The notes: a model not told the origin generated them from the letters alone. Numbered from the stretch's first letter, positions 22,196 to 34,797 are shown. The stretch is DNA of 64,000 nucleotides from Lepisosteus oculatus (GCF_040954835.1 NC_090723.1:7636001-7700000); one strand, 5' to 3'. Translations and numbers: made by a program.

Positions 22196-25100
22196 CGAGC
22201 TGTCTGGATGAGTTTCCGATCTCTTAACTCAATTTAAGAAACGGGAGAGATTGACTGTAGGCGGCGCATAGATTTGTTCCTTGTGTGGAAAGTGTAGTAG
22301 TTTATAAATAAAAAAAGATTGAAACGTCTGTAAAAGTACGAAAACTATCGTATCTCGTCTCTTAAATAGGTTTTCATGTTTTCCCCAATTCGCATTTTTA
22401 ACCTTCTGTAGATTTGTCGGGTTTTTTTTTAAAAAAAAGACTTTGGCATTTTCTTCACGTTCCGCTTGTAGTGAGAGACCAGGGAGTTGGAAAAATAACT
22501 GTACAGAACAATACAGATTTACAAATCAATCGTCTTCAGTTCACCTCTCATCAGAATATAGGCTAGGCGGTGGATCATTATGTTCCTATCTGATTGCATA
22601 GCTTATTATCGATAATGTTGTTACTATAATGCAATCGATTATAACAATAATAAAACGAAACGAAAATGTACAATGATTGTACACAAAACGCTGGGCTTGA
22701 TGTCTGCAAAGCCTGTACAAATTCTTATTTGGGTTATCTACACAGGTACTTTCCCACACACATTTGTGTGGATGTGTGTACAGTGTTATCTGTCCAGAAA
22801 GACCAAACTTTCAAGTTTTGCCTCTTCGCTTTCCTGACATAAACGAAGCAGAAAGTGAAAATATTCATTGTGTACACATCGATGACGACATTAGCTATTG
22901 TACTGGAACGAAATCGATTCTGAGCTCATTTGGCAGCCGTATTATTATTATTATTATTGACTGCTTATTATTATTTTAGATAAAGTGTAACCTTTGCTAT
23001 ATATTAAGGAACCATCGATTGATTTGACAGTTAAATTAAAAAGAAATCAGTGCTGAGGAAGACTATATCAAGTTTTATTTACCCATTTATAAATAAGAAA
23101 ATAATCTGATCTTTGAGTGCGTTTAAATGAACAATTTACTGTATTACTAGGATCTTCAGTTTTTATTTGTTTTAAAAATCGCCATAAAAGTTGTAAAATA
23201 CCTGTAATCCCTCAGCATGGAAAGCCTTAGCCTATAATAATAGCTGTATTTTAATTATATTAATACAATTTTAATTACTTTCAACAGATAATGTATTGTT
23301 AGTGCGATGACGTCTTAGAACCGTTCATGTTAATTAAGGTACATTTACAGATGGTTGGTTATGATTATGTTTAGAATTATCTAGCAGCTGCAATGAAAGT
23401 CACAGATGGGTTATGAACTGGAATTAAATTAAATAGGTGAATGTTTTTCCTTTACAGTATAAAAGCGTATATTATAATGTAAATGTCAGTAGACGTTCTT
23501 ACGCTTACCTCCTGTGCTTTTAATAACATGACACGTAGGATCTGATCGGCTGGACTTAAGATTCGAATATGAGGTGTATTTTTGTGTCACGTTCTGCTTG
23601 TACAAAGACAGCTGTCAAGAAAGGCTTCAGAACATTTGTGAAAATGTTTTCTGTTACAGATTCTGTAAAAGTATATATATTTTAATGCAGTTCTTAATCT
23701 TTAAATACTTCAATTTCTGTGCTTAGGGTTTTTTTTTTCATTTCATAAGAACTGAGCAAAATAATTAACCGCCTTTCCTTACTTTTGTATTCTATAGATT
23801 TTCGAATAAGTCTTAAGTAAATACGTTATTAATTAAATCATAGTAAAACATGACTCTTCCTTTTTTGCATTTTGCTTTATATTAGAAGATCTTTTCCATT
23901 GATATTCGTTTTTAACGATGCATTAATGAAGCCAAATAATGATTATTCTGATAAAAATAACGTTTCGCGAAGCTGACAGTAACACTTTCGATGTTGTGTT
24001 TTGAAGGATTTGTGACTCGATACGCTTAATGCCGAAAATTAGTGGTTAAATATCTTAAATATTTTCGCCCAGGAATGCAAAGACTGGGTGTTTATTTAAC
24101 ATGTACATTAAAACAACCAGCACCAGTGAGCAATTACTGAAAGCGAGTTTTGGAAAAACATACATGCGTGATTTGCTTTTCGGGAAAAACACAGTATTTT
24201 GTAACAGAGTAATGCACAAGTTAAGATGATACTTCCACCAGAGTTTAAGTAGGGTATAGGCAACAAGCTTGGGTTTCATAAATGCAAATGAATTTAAATT
24301 GGGGGTCCTTATTACTCGAAACTGAGTCCCACTAGCCAGTAACACTGAAAACACATTTGTTTATAATGTGTATGTAAAGCACCCTAAGGAGTATGTCAAC
24401 ACCCTATATATCGCATACAAAACCAGGTATATCATATATATATCGTATAGCAGGGGGAATGATAAGCGACTTTAAAAACTTGGGGCTGAATAATTGTTGA
24501 GTCATCGTGCCAATATGCTTAGAAATGTTTTCCCAGGGCGCCGAAGCATCTTTTCGTTTTTAAAAGCTGAAAGTATAGGGGAAAGCGGCAGTCAAGTACG
24601 CGCCTAGAATAACTTCCCCTTAGGGATTACGTACAGCAAGAGAAACTGCTTGGCTGAGACACTGCCATAAACACTGGAAATCCCTGAACAAATTAAATTA
24701 GCCACTGTGTACCAGCTAATGTTAGATACGGATTGTTGCCGACCGGCGACCCAGGATGGAGTCACTACAGAAGGTGACTGGAGAGAAAAGGTCAACAGAA
24801 TTCTGCTTAATTTCCTTCTAACACATGGTAGAGTTTTACAAATTCGCGGTAGACCCAACCCTACGCATCATCCTAAATCTGAAAACAGGGAAGATGATAT
24901 GAAATCGTGCGCGCCGCCATCTTGTCTAGTTCACTTGGATGAAGAATCCATATATGAGGGAGGGAAATAATGAAGTTTGTTGACCTATTTTACCTGATTT
25001 AGGTCAAACTGGAGGGGAAGAGGGGAGAGCGGGTACCCTCTAGAGCTGTTGCAGCAGAGTGGTCTGCCTTGGTCACTATACCCTGATCCATCGGGCATTG

Positions 25101-26320
25101 CTGTACCCTTGGCCTGTTTCAGATGGACAGTGGTGTGGCAGAGGTGGGACAGTTAGGAATTGTTGTGTATTCATTTCAAATTGTTGTACATTTGAAATGC
25201 TTTTCCAATGAAATACGCTCTACTGTTTTCTATAAGTGCGGGCGGTATGTTTTGATTAAGATACTGTGCCAAGACTGAGAAGAGTCTTACAAGCATCAGG
25301 TTGTCATATTTGGAGAGTCTATGATTCTTGTTTATTCGTTAGGCACAGTCATATAACTAACAAAATATATTTCACAAAATAATAATAATAATAATAATGG
25401 AAACTGTTCGTCCTTTTACAATTGCCCGTGCTTTATCCTGTATCCGTAAGACGAAAGGAGGTATACATGTTCAACCAAGATTGCACATATTGGCCACGCT
25501 AACATTAAGTCGGGAGCTTTTCAAGAATGAATGAAAAAGGCTGGTGCTTTTTTTTATCGGTGTTATTATATTATGCTTAAATTTGCATTAAGTAAAATCG
25601 AAAATTTTCTCGTTCTATGACTGCTTAATTCAACAGAAAAACATATACACAGGGGAATCCAGCACCGACCACAGACTCTCGGTGTTCTCAAGGCACGGGC
25701 AACACACAGCTGGAATTTATTGTAAGGTCGTAATTCGCTCAAATTTTATATTTTACCACGTACAGTATATCTGCACGGTCGCCTGAGGTTCCACACCTAC
25801 TAACCCAGTTCAGAGGAGTGTGACGTATCCAAACAGGGAAAAGGGGCTTGGGCGTCTTTACGTATTAAAAAGGATGTATGGGCTTCTGACACGCAGATGA
25901 AGCATGTTAAATAAAAGCATAAGGCGATTGTAGCTGCTCCGATCTGTCCTTTGGTTATGCGATAGTACTTCTTTACAAAAGAACGGAAAGGCCGAGGCTC
26001 AGATCTATAGTATTTAACCTACTTCACCCGATGCGAGATTCCAGAATGAACCACTTTTTTAAAATCATGATTCTGCTTTTCCGACTTAATTTTTTCGAAT
26101 AATTCCCGTTCCCGCCCGCTGTTATTTCCTTAGGTCATAAGCTGCCAGTTACGAGCCTGCATTGCGGTATTCGCCGGGAGGAAGTTCATATTTAATAAAC
26201 ACATTATTTACATACAAGCCTTTTTTACATTTCCCACACCGGCGCTCAGCATTGCAGAACTCCCAGCGGTGGAATTGTGAAACACAGGGACCAAAAACTT
26301 TAAGGGATTTTTCTGAGCCC

Positions 26321-26330
26321 TTTCAGTTTC
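26321..26330 (-). promoter_or_regulatory. ISRE/IRF element of IFN gene 1
   Basis: TTTCAGTTTC on the plus strand is GAAACTGAAA on the minus strand, an exact GAAANNGAAA IRF/ISRE core. It lies 178 bp upstream of the start codon of IFN gene 1. No convincing TATA box was found nearby. Confidence 0.6.
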
Positions 26331-26508
26331 CATACATGAACTTTCCAAATCCCGTCAATAAAAACACCTGCAAATGGATGATGTTTCTGACACAAAACAA
26401 GTCTCCCGGCCGACCAAGTGCAGTTCAGTCTTACTCCTGAATAACAGAGTTGAATAGAACAGACAGCAGATAGAAATTCAGCGGAGTGGTTCTAGTTTGA
26501 ACTCCACG

Positions 26509-29139
26509 ATGACATTGAATGGTCTATTTACCCGCGTGTGTATATTACTCTTGGCGGTTTCCACCTTGACGCTTGGATGCATTAACCACCGGATCCAGGT
26601 TAACTACATTGAAAAGAGCCTCTCTCTATTAGAGACCATGGTAAGTACTACATAAGAAAGAAAGGAATTGTATGTTTGCTGATGACTGATTAGACAGCTT
26701 GATCGAAAGGCGCGCTGACACGAGACAGCCGTGCGATAAAATCATTATCATGGATCTGTATACCGAGACTTTGAAAACCACATCATTGCAAAAGGAGACG
26801 CACGGTTTTCCCAATCACCCTGATTCAAAATAGTTAATATTTTCTCTTTGTACCCGAAATCCTACGGCTTTGACGAAGGACCGATTGAAAGATAACTAGA
26901 TATCCTCAAAGAAAATCCTCTATTGGAAAAAATGAGTCAAAAGGGTTTTTTGCTGTGCATCTTATTGTGAAAGGATAGTGTATCTAGAGAATGTGTATAA
27001 TTGTTTCTGGTTCTATGTTTGTGTCTTTTATAGGGAAGTAAAGTTCCGGAGCAGTGCTTAGAAGAATCGGCTGAGATGCACATGAACCCAAATCGTGTTA
27101 TCTCTAAAAGATGGAAGGTAAATGAGCTGTATTTTTTTACCGAAAGCCGTCGCGCCTGGCCCATGGCTCAGATCAAGTGTAGTTTCTGTATTTTCAGGTA
27201 CTAACAAATCAGATGTTGGGGTTATTAACATACTTCACGTCGCCTGTGCGGTGTGATGGACTGGAGTTCAGCCTTGCGCCACTTGCTTGTTGGGAAAAGG
27301 TCCAGCTCCTTAAAGATGACTTGATCTTTAACTTTATACAAATCAAATGAAAACCAAGCAATTCGAGACTCGGCACCACGGAGTTGAGATGATCGGTGAC
27401 CTTGATGGTGCTGTAACCCGTGTCTACAATCGGGGCCTTGTAATGGTTTAACGCGTGTTAAAACATTTACGATTATGTCTTTCAATCGATCCCACCAGAA
27501 AGGGGAGACTGCGCAGAACGTGAAAGACGTGTTCGAGCTGGCCAGCGAGCTGTTCAAGGTATCGCCGGGCTCGGTATCGTGGGACACAGGGAAACTGAAG
27601 GAATTCCAGGAGCTCTTGCACACCCAGGCAGCTGAGTTCGCTAAATGCGTAAGTTAATAAATAACAATAATAATTCCATACACTACATCTATATTTGTCT
27701 ATATCGCTTTCTGGACGCTCCACTCAAAGCGCTTTACAGGTAATGGGGATCCCCCCCGCCACCAGTGTGCACCACCTGGATGATGCACCAGTGCACTCCC
27801 CACACACCAGCTCTCAGTGGGGAGGAGAATAGAGTGATGAAGCCAGTTCAGAGATGGGGGTTATTAGGTGGCCATGATTGGTAAAGGCCAGTGAAAAACT
27901 TGGCCAGGACGCCGAGTTTGCGCCCCTACTCTTTTCGAGAAACACCCCGGGATTTCTAATGACCACAGAGAGTCAGGACCTTGTTCGCAGACACTATCAG
28001 AGAGACAGACACACAGAGCTACAGCCACAGACACTGTCAAGACAGATAGCCGGCGCCATGTTCTTAGAATTTACTTTCCAACAAACGTGTCGAGATGAAA
28101 AGCATTGCTCAAATGTAAGCTGACAAAGCGATTGATTTCCTTTCTATGCTAAACTATACAGGCTGTGAATATTTATGGCCAGACTAAGCCCATCATTAGC
28201 AGACTGTTATACTTGGAAATGTTTTCTGCAGGCGTGCGTGAAATTAGAATCAAATTAGAAATCGGGGCACCGCTATGATCGGCAATTCTGAGGAGCACTG
28301 TCTACTGTATGTTTGACTCCCCCTTTGATGTTTCACTGCGCGCCATCTGCGATGTTTCATCCGATTCTTTATTTTTAAAACATCTCGTTTTTTTTCAGGC
28401 CCCCAAACTCAAGATGAACAACGCAGCCTGGCGAACAAAAACCAGGGTGTACTTCGAGAAGCTGAAGAAGGCCGTGGGAAGTGAGGTGAGACAGTACATT
28501 TCCACCCCGGCCGTTTTTGTGTAAGGAGTAGGGGTGGCATTCCCTATTGTAACGCAACGGGGGCTCAGGCGGGCGCCCTTGCCGCATTAGGTCGGCCCCC
28601 CACCGTCGGGGGCTCGAACCCGGGACTCCCGCGTCGCTCTGCAGGGACCCAGCCCGGTGAGCCAAAAAGAGATCTGTCTACAGCCCAGTAGCTGTAGTCC
28701 TGCTATCACAGGGAAGGGCGGTGACGTCACCTGCTCTGGTACGCCGGCTCTTACACAGTGCCTGTCGGCTGTAAGCGTTACACTATGTTAATTATACATT
28801 TGGTTACATTGTCAGTGCCCCTCTTACTTTTTTTTGTGCTCTGGAATACACTGTCCGAAAAAGGGGAATTTTTTTTTTGCAATGCAAGCGAGAGGCGAAG
28901 TACAAAAAAAATCCAGAGATACTGTATTTTTTCGGGGGTATTTTGCAGCGCTTTCAGCGCATCGCGAGATCTCCTTATGTAAAACTGCTGTCCGGGTATG
29001 ACTGTGAGCGCGCTGCCGACGGTAACTCGGCGCTCTGCCCTGTGGTCGTTTTCAGAACAACCTGTGTGCGTGGGAGGCGGCGAGGAGTCAGATGAGAACG
29101 ATTCTCCTGCGGGTTTTTCATCTGAAGCTCCGCCGCTGA
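26509..29139 (+). CDS. Type I interferon, IFN gene 1 (four-cysteine / group II pattern), 178 aa
   Basis: Exons: 26509-26640, 27034-27117, 27499-27648, 28399-28485, 29056-29139. All introns are phase 0 with GT/AG ends, matching the five-exon structure of fish type I IFN genes. Codons are 44+28+50+29+27 plus stop. Residues 1-23 form a signal peptide (MTLNGLFTRVCILLLAVSTL...); cleavage before C24 is likely. Cysteines lie at the mature N-terminus (C24), in exon 2 (PEQC), at the end of exon 3 (AKC) and in NNLCAWEAAR of exon 5: the four-cysteine pattern that pairs C1-C3 and C2-C4. Exon 3 has the family SVSWD signature. The product should be a secreted antiviral cytokine acting through the CRFB receptor and JAK-STAT. 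It is the most divergent member of the cluster, especially in exon 2. Introns 3 and 4 carry repeats. A subgroup letter cannot be assigned by eye. Confidence 0.9.
27655..27990 (+). repeat. R1 repeat in intron 3 of IFN gene 1
   Basis: Begins in an ATA-rich run just after the exon 3 donor, then CACTCCACTCAAAGCGCTTT, CACCACCTGGATGATGCACC and TCAGTGGGGAGGAGAATAGA. It is in sense orientation and does not touch splice sites. Confidence 0.8.
28535..28795 (-). repeat. tRNA-derived SINE in intron 4 of IFN gene 1
   Basis: On the minus strand it has an A-box-like GGCTCACCGGGCTGG and an exact B-box GGTTCGAGCCC, with no complete tRNA fold. Its two ends carry the inverted heptamer GTAACGC/GCGTTAC. It differs from the R2 SINE and is probably a second tRNA-derived SINE family. 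Confidence 0.6.
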
Positions 29140-29259
29140 AGGCGAGACTGCACTTCCCGAATAAGCTATCGCCCCCGAGAAGCCGGTCAACTATAGCTAA
29201 TTAAGCTATTTATATACTGTATACCTCTATAAACACCGTTTGTACCGTTAGACGAAGAA

Positions 29260-29460
29260 GAAAGGTGTTATTTATTTCTTTATTTATTTTAAATCTATTT
29301 ATATATTTATGTTTACTGTTTAAGAAAAAAAATATATACAAACCTTTTTTTAAAAAAAAAACTTCCTAGATTTTTGGGATTTTACAAATACTGGAGGAAT
29401 GCATGTTTTGTAACCAGAAAGTATGGAAGACGATGCTCTGTGAAACTCAATAAATGATGT
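29260..29460 (+). terminator. AU-rich 3' UTR and poly(A) signal of IFN gene 1
   Basis: Several ATTTA pentamers at 29267-29315 are followed by AATAAA at 29449-29454. AU-rich elements of this type destabilise cytokine mRNAs. Confidence 0.65.
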
Positions 29461-29834
29461 TTGAAAACGAAAAAGAAATGTTTTTTTTTTCTGAGAGGCA
29501 CCCCTTCTGTGTTAACAGGGTTTTCTTTGCATAAGTACCAAATGGCACAACAGTAACTTCTTGCTACATATTCTTCATTTTTTTCGGTCCTACGTACCCT
29601 TCCCCCCCAACATGATCCAGACTGAACATTTACCACACATTAACAGATATAATTAAAAGGTCTACACGGGTGATGCATTTATATTGAGTCCGCCAGTAAT
29701 TTCTCCAGTACATCGCTCCAAATATGAACAGCCATTTCTCCCTTAACAGGATAATGAGAGCACTAAAGTACAATAATATTATTGTAGTCATAAGTGTCAC
29801 TGTTGTAAATATATACATCATCCACTTTCCAACC

Positions 29835-30145
29835 GACTTACCTGGGGTCACAGGGGATGCTGGTGCCTAACCCAGCAAGCACAGGGTATAACCCGGGACA
29901 GGACCCCAGTCCATGACAGAGCACACAGGGAAAACACACTCACACCAGGGCCAGTTTCCCCAGAAACCCATGAACCTATCAGTGTGTCTTCAGACTGTGG
30001 GATGACATTGGAGCACCTGGAGGAAGTCTGTGTGAACACAAGAAGAGCATACAAGCTCCACACAGACAGCAGCCGAGCACTTGAACCCAGGTTCCAGTGC
30101 TCTGCAGCAGTAATGCTAACCAGTAGGCCACTGTACCACCCGAAG
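29835..30145 (+). repeat. Interspersed repeat R3
   Basis: Blocks include TGCCTAACCCAGCAAGCACA, GTGTCTTCAGACTGTGGGAT and CATACAAGCTCCACACAGAC. It lies in the spacer between IFN genes 1 and 2, followed at once by an R4 element. Confidence 0.65.
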
Positions 30146-30204
30146 AAGAGACAGATCTCCCATAACAGGTCCACAGGTGCACTGAAGTACAATCATTTTA
30201 CTAC

Positions 30205-30285
30205 CCAAAGAAGGCTCCACAGCCGAAACGTTGTGTTTCTTTTCGTCTTTCAGCATGGAATATTAACTTTAACTTGTTCCATAAT
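30205..30285 (+). repeat. Interspersed repeat R4
   Basis: GAAGGCTCCACAGCCGAAAC, a T-rich stretch, then CAGCATGGAATATTAAC and CTTGTTCC, as in the copies at 42690 and 56935. Confidence 0.6.
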
Positions 30286-30903
30286 TTTAAGTGTAAGTGA
30301 AAGGGGTCTTATCAAATAAGAATATCCTTTATTTTTATTAAATTTAAACTAGTTTAGGTTAATTTAATAGGAAAACCCAGAAAAAATGAGAAATATCCCT
30401 ACACGTACACGTACAATAAAGCTAGACAACCGGCAGTGTGTTAGGTCTTCATTATATTCAAGCTAACGAATAACATATTAAAAAAAAAGATTTAAATTAG
30501 CCTCGTTCATATACGTGTGTATAAATGCTTACATATTAAGCTGAATGTGTACATATTGAGACGGGCATATTTTCCGTTTCCTGAACTGCTCCTCATACTA
30601 TCCGAGCGATACGGACTGACCCATTTAGAAATTTAATCACACCAACATACTGGTGAAAACCCGAAACTGGCTTCATTTAATGGCAAAACCCAGAATAAAC
30701 GAGATGCATGTAAGAGGTCAGAGTGGGGAGCTGGATGAGCTGTGTTCTGCAGGTTTAAATTCCGCGCTCTGGGCAGGAGAGGGGCGAGGTCGAGTCCGGG
30801 AAATATCCCTACATGTACAGTCCAGCAAGACAACGCCCGTATTATCCGTTTGCTGAACGGCTCCTCACAATATCCGAGCGATACGTAACTTACCTGTGGG
30901 CTT

Positions 30904-31005
30904 GAAAATGAAAGTATGACGGCGCTGTGAATCCCGCGACTTCAGGTGCTAAACTTCCGATCCTCGCTTTCACTTTCCAAGCGTCTACCTGGCTGAGGTA
31001 TAAAC
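30904..31005 (+). promoter_or_regulatory. Core promoter of IFN gene 2: two ISRE motifs and a TATA box
   Basis: GAAAATGAAA at 30904-30913 and GAAAGTGAAA (minus strand) at 30968-30977 are both exact GAAANNGAAA IRF elements. TATAAAC starts at 30999. Transcription would begin near 31025-31030, giving a leader of about 140 nt to the start codon at 31169. A second TATA-like CTATACCC near 31092 could give a shorter leader. Confidence 0.7.
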
Positions 31006-31168
31006 CTCCCACAGGAGAGAGCACCATGGCAGGTAAGAGCAACCGGAGGACTTCAAGAAGAGCGCATAAGACACGGATCTGTCCGAGCCCTGCTCTATAC
31101 CCTTGGCTTCAGGTCCGATTAACAGAACTATCGCCTCCACACACAGCAGCGAAGGAGACGCGGAAAGA

Positions 31169-32705
31169 ATGGAGCTCAGGAGCCTGTGGAAGTGCTGCTT
31201 CCTCCTTCTCTGCAGCCAGAATCTGTGCCGGGGCTGCAGGTGGATTCGGCACAGTTTCAGCGCCGTGAACACGGACGCGCTGTCGCTGCTCAGAGGGATG
31301 GTGAGTCTCTCCGGGGAGATGCCCTCCTGCAGCCTGCAAATCGTCACAATAATCTCAGGGCGAACAATTCAGCAGGAAAATGGTGTGGTGAACATCATTG
31401 AGGCGCTGCACTGAGTCCTGAACGAATTACACTTTTTCCTAAGAATGCTTTGGAATATTTGACACGGAACTATTTGAAACACTGATAAACGGCAAGCATG
31501 AGAGTAGATTTATTGAAAATGAGTTATGTGACTCTAAATTCCAATTCTATTGAATTTTGAGTCTCCTCCTTGTCCCGTAGTACTAAGTACGTGATCTTGT
31601 GAATAATGTCGTTAAGTCTAGGTTTACTTTAAAACCGTATTGACTCGTTCACATCAAGTGCATGTTGCCTGTTCCAGGGCGGGGAATTCGTGCACTCCAG
31701 TGTCATCGTGCCTTTCCCGAGCGAGTCTTACAGGCACGCCAAGGACTTTAAGGTAAGGAGAACATTGCTATATTCACATATAACAATATTCACATGCTTG
31801 AGAGAGAGTGGGTGGCATCTTTTCATCACCTACAAATCCTTCAGAACCATTAACGTTCTTAACTTCTGTTTATACATCAGTCTCTTGTCTATAAGCATGT
31901 TTAGTGTAAAAACGGTCAATTGCAATTCAAGTTAATGCTGAAAACGAAATTATTAAGAATGCACAACGGTTTTACCAGGCCGAGGAGAAGCTGGTGTTCA
32001 TCCTCGAAGCCATCAAGCACATCCGAGAGCTGTACAGCAGAAACGCGGGCTCCGGCAGCTGGGATGAGAAAATGCTGGAGTTCTTCCAGCTCGACCTGCA
32101 CCGCCAGACCTCCGAGCTGGAGAGATGCGTGAGTGTCTCGGTCTCACCGCCCCCCTCCGCCTTGGAGTCCAAACTCCCAGCAAGAGCAAATCAGCCAGGC
32201 TTGTGAGAGGTCCTGTTGGCATCCATCAATCCACACAATCATTGGTCTTGCTTGTCTTTAACAGACCCAGGAGATGAAACGCGCCTCCCGACACACTCAG
32301 GAGAGTAAGAAACTGAAGCGGTACTTCAAGGACGTGGAAAACCTCCTGAGAAGTAAGGTACGGCACCGCCTTCGCTCTGCAGCGAGAGCGCTCGGACTGG
32401 TTCCGACAGCTCACTGGCTGTGTGCAGCAGCCTTCGTCCAGACTGCCATACAGTCCGGGGCTGATGATCCCTCTAGTGCGGTTAGGAAAGACATTCGAGT
32501 TTGTTTAATAACCAAGACGGATTGAGACGCGTCCTGACCTGAGGGACACGCGTGTCCCGCCCTCAGCGCTCACACTGACGCCTGGAGCTTCTCCTTGCAG
32601 GACAGGACCGCGGCGTGGGAGGCGGTCAGAGCGCAAGTGTCCCGACACCTGCAGAGACTGGAGCTACTCGCCGGCTCCATCAGGGCAGTGAAGGAAGAGG
32701 AATAA
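31169..32705 (+). CDS. Type I interferon, IFN gene 2 (two-cysteine / group I), 184 aa
   Basis: Exons: 31169-31300, 31678-31752, 31979-32128, 32265-32357, 32601-32705; all phase-0 GT/AG introns; 44+25+50+31+34 codons plus stop. The signal peptide is residues 1-22 (MELRSLWKCCFLLLCSQNLC RG); the mature protein starts CRWIRHSF. Only two cysteines lie in the mature chain (mature N-terminus and ELERC at the end of exon 3), with AAWEAVRAQV in exon 5 instead of CAWE, which is the fish group I pattern. Family features include GSWDEKML in exon 3, RYFKDVENLL in exon 4, and the exon 2 PFPSESYRH block. It should be a secreted antiviral cytokine. The ATG at 31026 is out of frame with the IFN and opens an overlapping upstream ORF, so the start at 31169 is chosen for its signal peptide. 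The CDS is identical to IFN gene 3. Confidence 0.95.
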
Positions 32706-32979
32706 ACTCAACACAACGGACATTTTAAGACCCACATCGAAACTCCGGGAGAGAGAGGAACAGGAGAGATGAGAAACAACGGAAGGATGCGGATGTATTT
32801 CTAACCGAAGGACTAAGCGTGTTATTTTAGACAGACTTTTCTGATTTTTTACACCGAATCTGATTTTGGTCTTATCTGTTAAGAAATACTGAGTAATGAA
32901 ATAATGAATAGTGTCGGTACGTTATTGCAGATTGTGTAAGGAATGCACTTTCACCTCTTTTCAATGTTTTCACACCACT

Positions 32980-33290
32980 TATGTTTGAAATGTTTATGTA
33001 TTTATTTTTGGAAGGAAAAAATAATTTAGATATTTATTTTTTTAACATTTATTTATAAAATGTATTTCGAATTAAGTTATTTTACTATTGTCTTTGTATA
33101 ATCTGAATTAAAATGTTGGACTAGAATTTGTGTATTCTGTATAAGGACACGTTCCTAAAAATGTTACTTGATAAGTTCTCAGGAGCTTGCTTTAAAAATC
33201 AATGTGAAACATAAATTGTATTTTTTAAAATAATTAATGTTTTATTGTGTCCAAAGAGTTGTATTCAGTTTTTATAATAAAACTATTTAA
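32980..33290 (+). terminator. AU-rich 3' UTR and poly(A) signal of IFN gene 2
   Basis: ATTTATTTTT, ATATTTATTT and ACATTTATTTATAAAATG repeats lie between about 32995 and 33065, with AATAAA at 33276-33281. The same arrangement is seen in the duplicate copy. Confidence 0.65.
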
Positions 33291-33644
33291 CTTTTACACA
33301 AAGACAGAGTCTGCTTTGGTCTTTCATAACATCTTGAAGCAGAATTAATACTAATCAGAATGGTCAGAGGACATTACAGTCCAGAGTTTCCAACAAACGC
33401 AACACAACGTGCAGTGACTTTTCTCTTTGCAAACTGAATAAAATCTTTCAGATGAAGAGTACAATGGGACCTGATATATGTATTCAAACCCTTCTCACTG
33501 ACAAAGTCAACACAGCAGGTTTCTTCAGAATCAACAGTGAAACAGGACCAGAGAGCACAAGTGGACACCAGTCCATCACAGGACACACACACGACTGTGA
33601 CATAGGTCACAGTCGAGTTGAAACGATGGCCAACAGTTAATACT

Positions 33645-34511
33645 CCATCCCTCAGCTCCACACTTCAATCTGACACTTCTAATGAGTCATTGGCTCAGGG
33701 ACTGATCGTGCTCTGATGAACTAATGTGATCTACAGACTACAATGATTGAAATGTCTACGATGTGGACATGTAGCCTTTGCTCTTTTGAAACATGGATGT
33801 CAGTGCTGGTGGCTCTTTACTGGCTCAGCAGCCATATGATTGGAGACCGCAGTACAGTACTTAAAATATGAACATACTTAAAACAGATAAAATATTAATC
33901 ATTAATTATTGTTATATTAATTATTAATTCGTTACCTGCACTGATGTTGAGGGTGTTAGAATGTTGGTACTGTTTTGTCAAAGGCATGTTGAGGTTACAC
34001 TCTCACGCTGAGAGTGAGTGGACAGCAGCATGTCCATATGCCAGGTGCCTTGGATTCTGGTCTCCTATGGTAGTGGATATCAAAGAATATTTATTACTGC
34101 AGGGCTTCATCTTGTGAAAAGCAAAACAGGTCACTTAACTGAAAAGTGAAAGATAATGAAGCAATTACTTTTCACCTCAATGAGCACATTAGATTCCACT
34201 CAGGATAGAACATCATCACTAATGACATCTGGGAACAGATGGGAGGCTGATGCAGAACTTCCCAGTCCTGGACCTGGTGACCCACTGTCTGCCCACTTCC
34301 ACTCCAGCCCCACTTCCTGTTGTTCAGCTGAGACTCTTATTAATTAGACTTTAGTGACTGGCCCTGTACCTGAACGGGTTTTAATCTACTACGTTATTTT
34401 AAATACAAAACAGGCCTCTGGATAGATTTTTGATCTCAAGGTCTCAATACCCTGATGGAAATGTTAAAGCAATGAACCTGTATTCTAAGTTCTAGTCTTA
34501 TGTGAATCTTT
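33645..34511. other. Unique spacer between the two copies of the tandem duplication
   Basis: About 870 bp present only once. No gene, repeat family or promoter motif was recognised. Whatever caused the duplication should lie at its two edges, but no terminal inverted repeats or target duplications were noticed. Confidence 0.6.
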
Positions 34512-34797
34512 GACCCATTTAGAAATTTTATCACACCAACATACTGGTGAAAACCCGAAACTGGCTTCATTAAATGGCAAAACCCAGAATAAACGAGTTT
34601 CACGTAAGAGGTCAGAGTGGGGAGCTGGATGAGCTGTGTTCTACAGGTTTAAATTCCGTGCTCTGGGCAGGAGAGGGGCGAGGTCGAGTCCGGGAAATAT
34701 CCCTACATGTACAGTCCAGCAAGACAACGCCCGTATTATCCGTTTGCTGAACGGCTCCTCACAATATCCGAGCGATACGTAACTTACCTGTGGGCTT

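Larger units (their letters stand above)
16341..26300. other. Intergenic region between plekhm1 and the IFN cluster
   Basis: About 10 kb of mostly AT-rich sequence with no recognised gene. It holds a pair of roughly 90-bp direct repeats (16495-16575, 17725-17805), a CAA microsatellite, two R1 repeats, a tRNA-derived SINE, a repeat tail at 22015-22195, and TTA/AAT microsatellites near 22938 and 25379. An exon-like ORF at 21885-22005 is listed separately. Confidence 0.5.
30618..33644 (+). repeat. Recent tandem duplication, left copy (carries IFN gene 2)
   Basis: Matches 34512-37648 almost base for base. Left junction: the copies diverge abruptly before GACCCATTTAGAAATT. Right junction: they share CCAACAGTTAATACT and then differ. 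Offset is 3894 bp at the left end; small indels in intron 2 and the 3' UTR lengthen the right copy by about 110 bp. Confidence 0.93.

Noticed and set aside
24707-24970. Frame with TTEGDWREKVNRILLNFLLTH, hydrophobic spacing like IFN exon 3
   Set aside because: No cysteine, acceptor, or neighbouring exon 4/5-like pieces; helix periodicity alone is not enough.
30985-31347. 120-codon minus-strand frame, repeated at 34879-35241
   Set aside because: Antisense of IFN genes 2/3 exon 1 and leader; conserved only because the whole 3.1-kb unit is duplicated.
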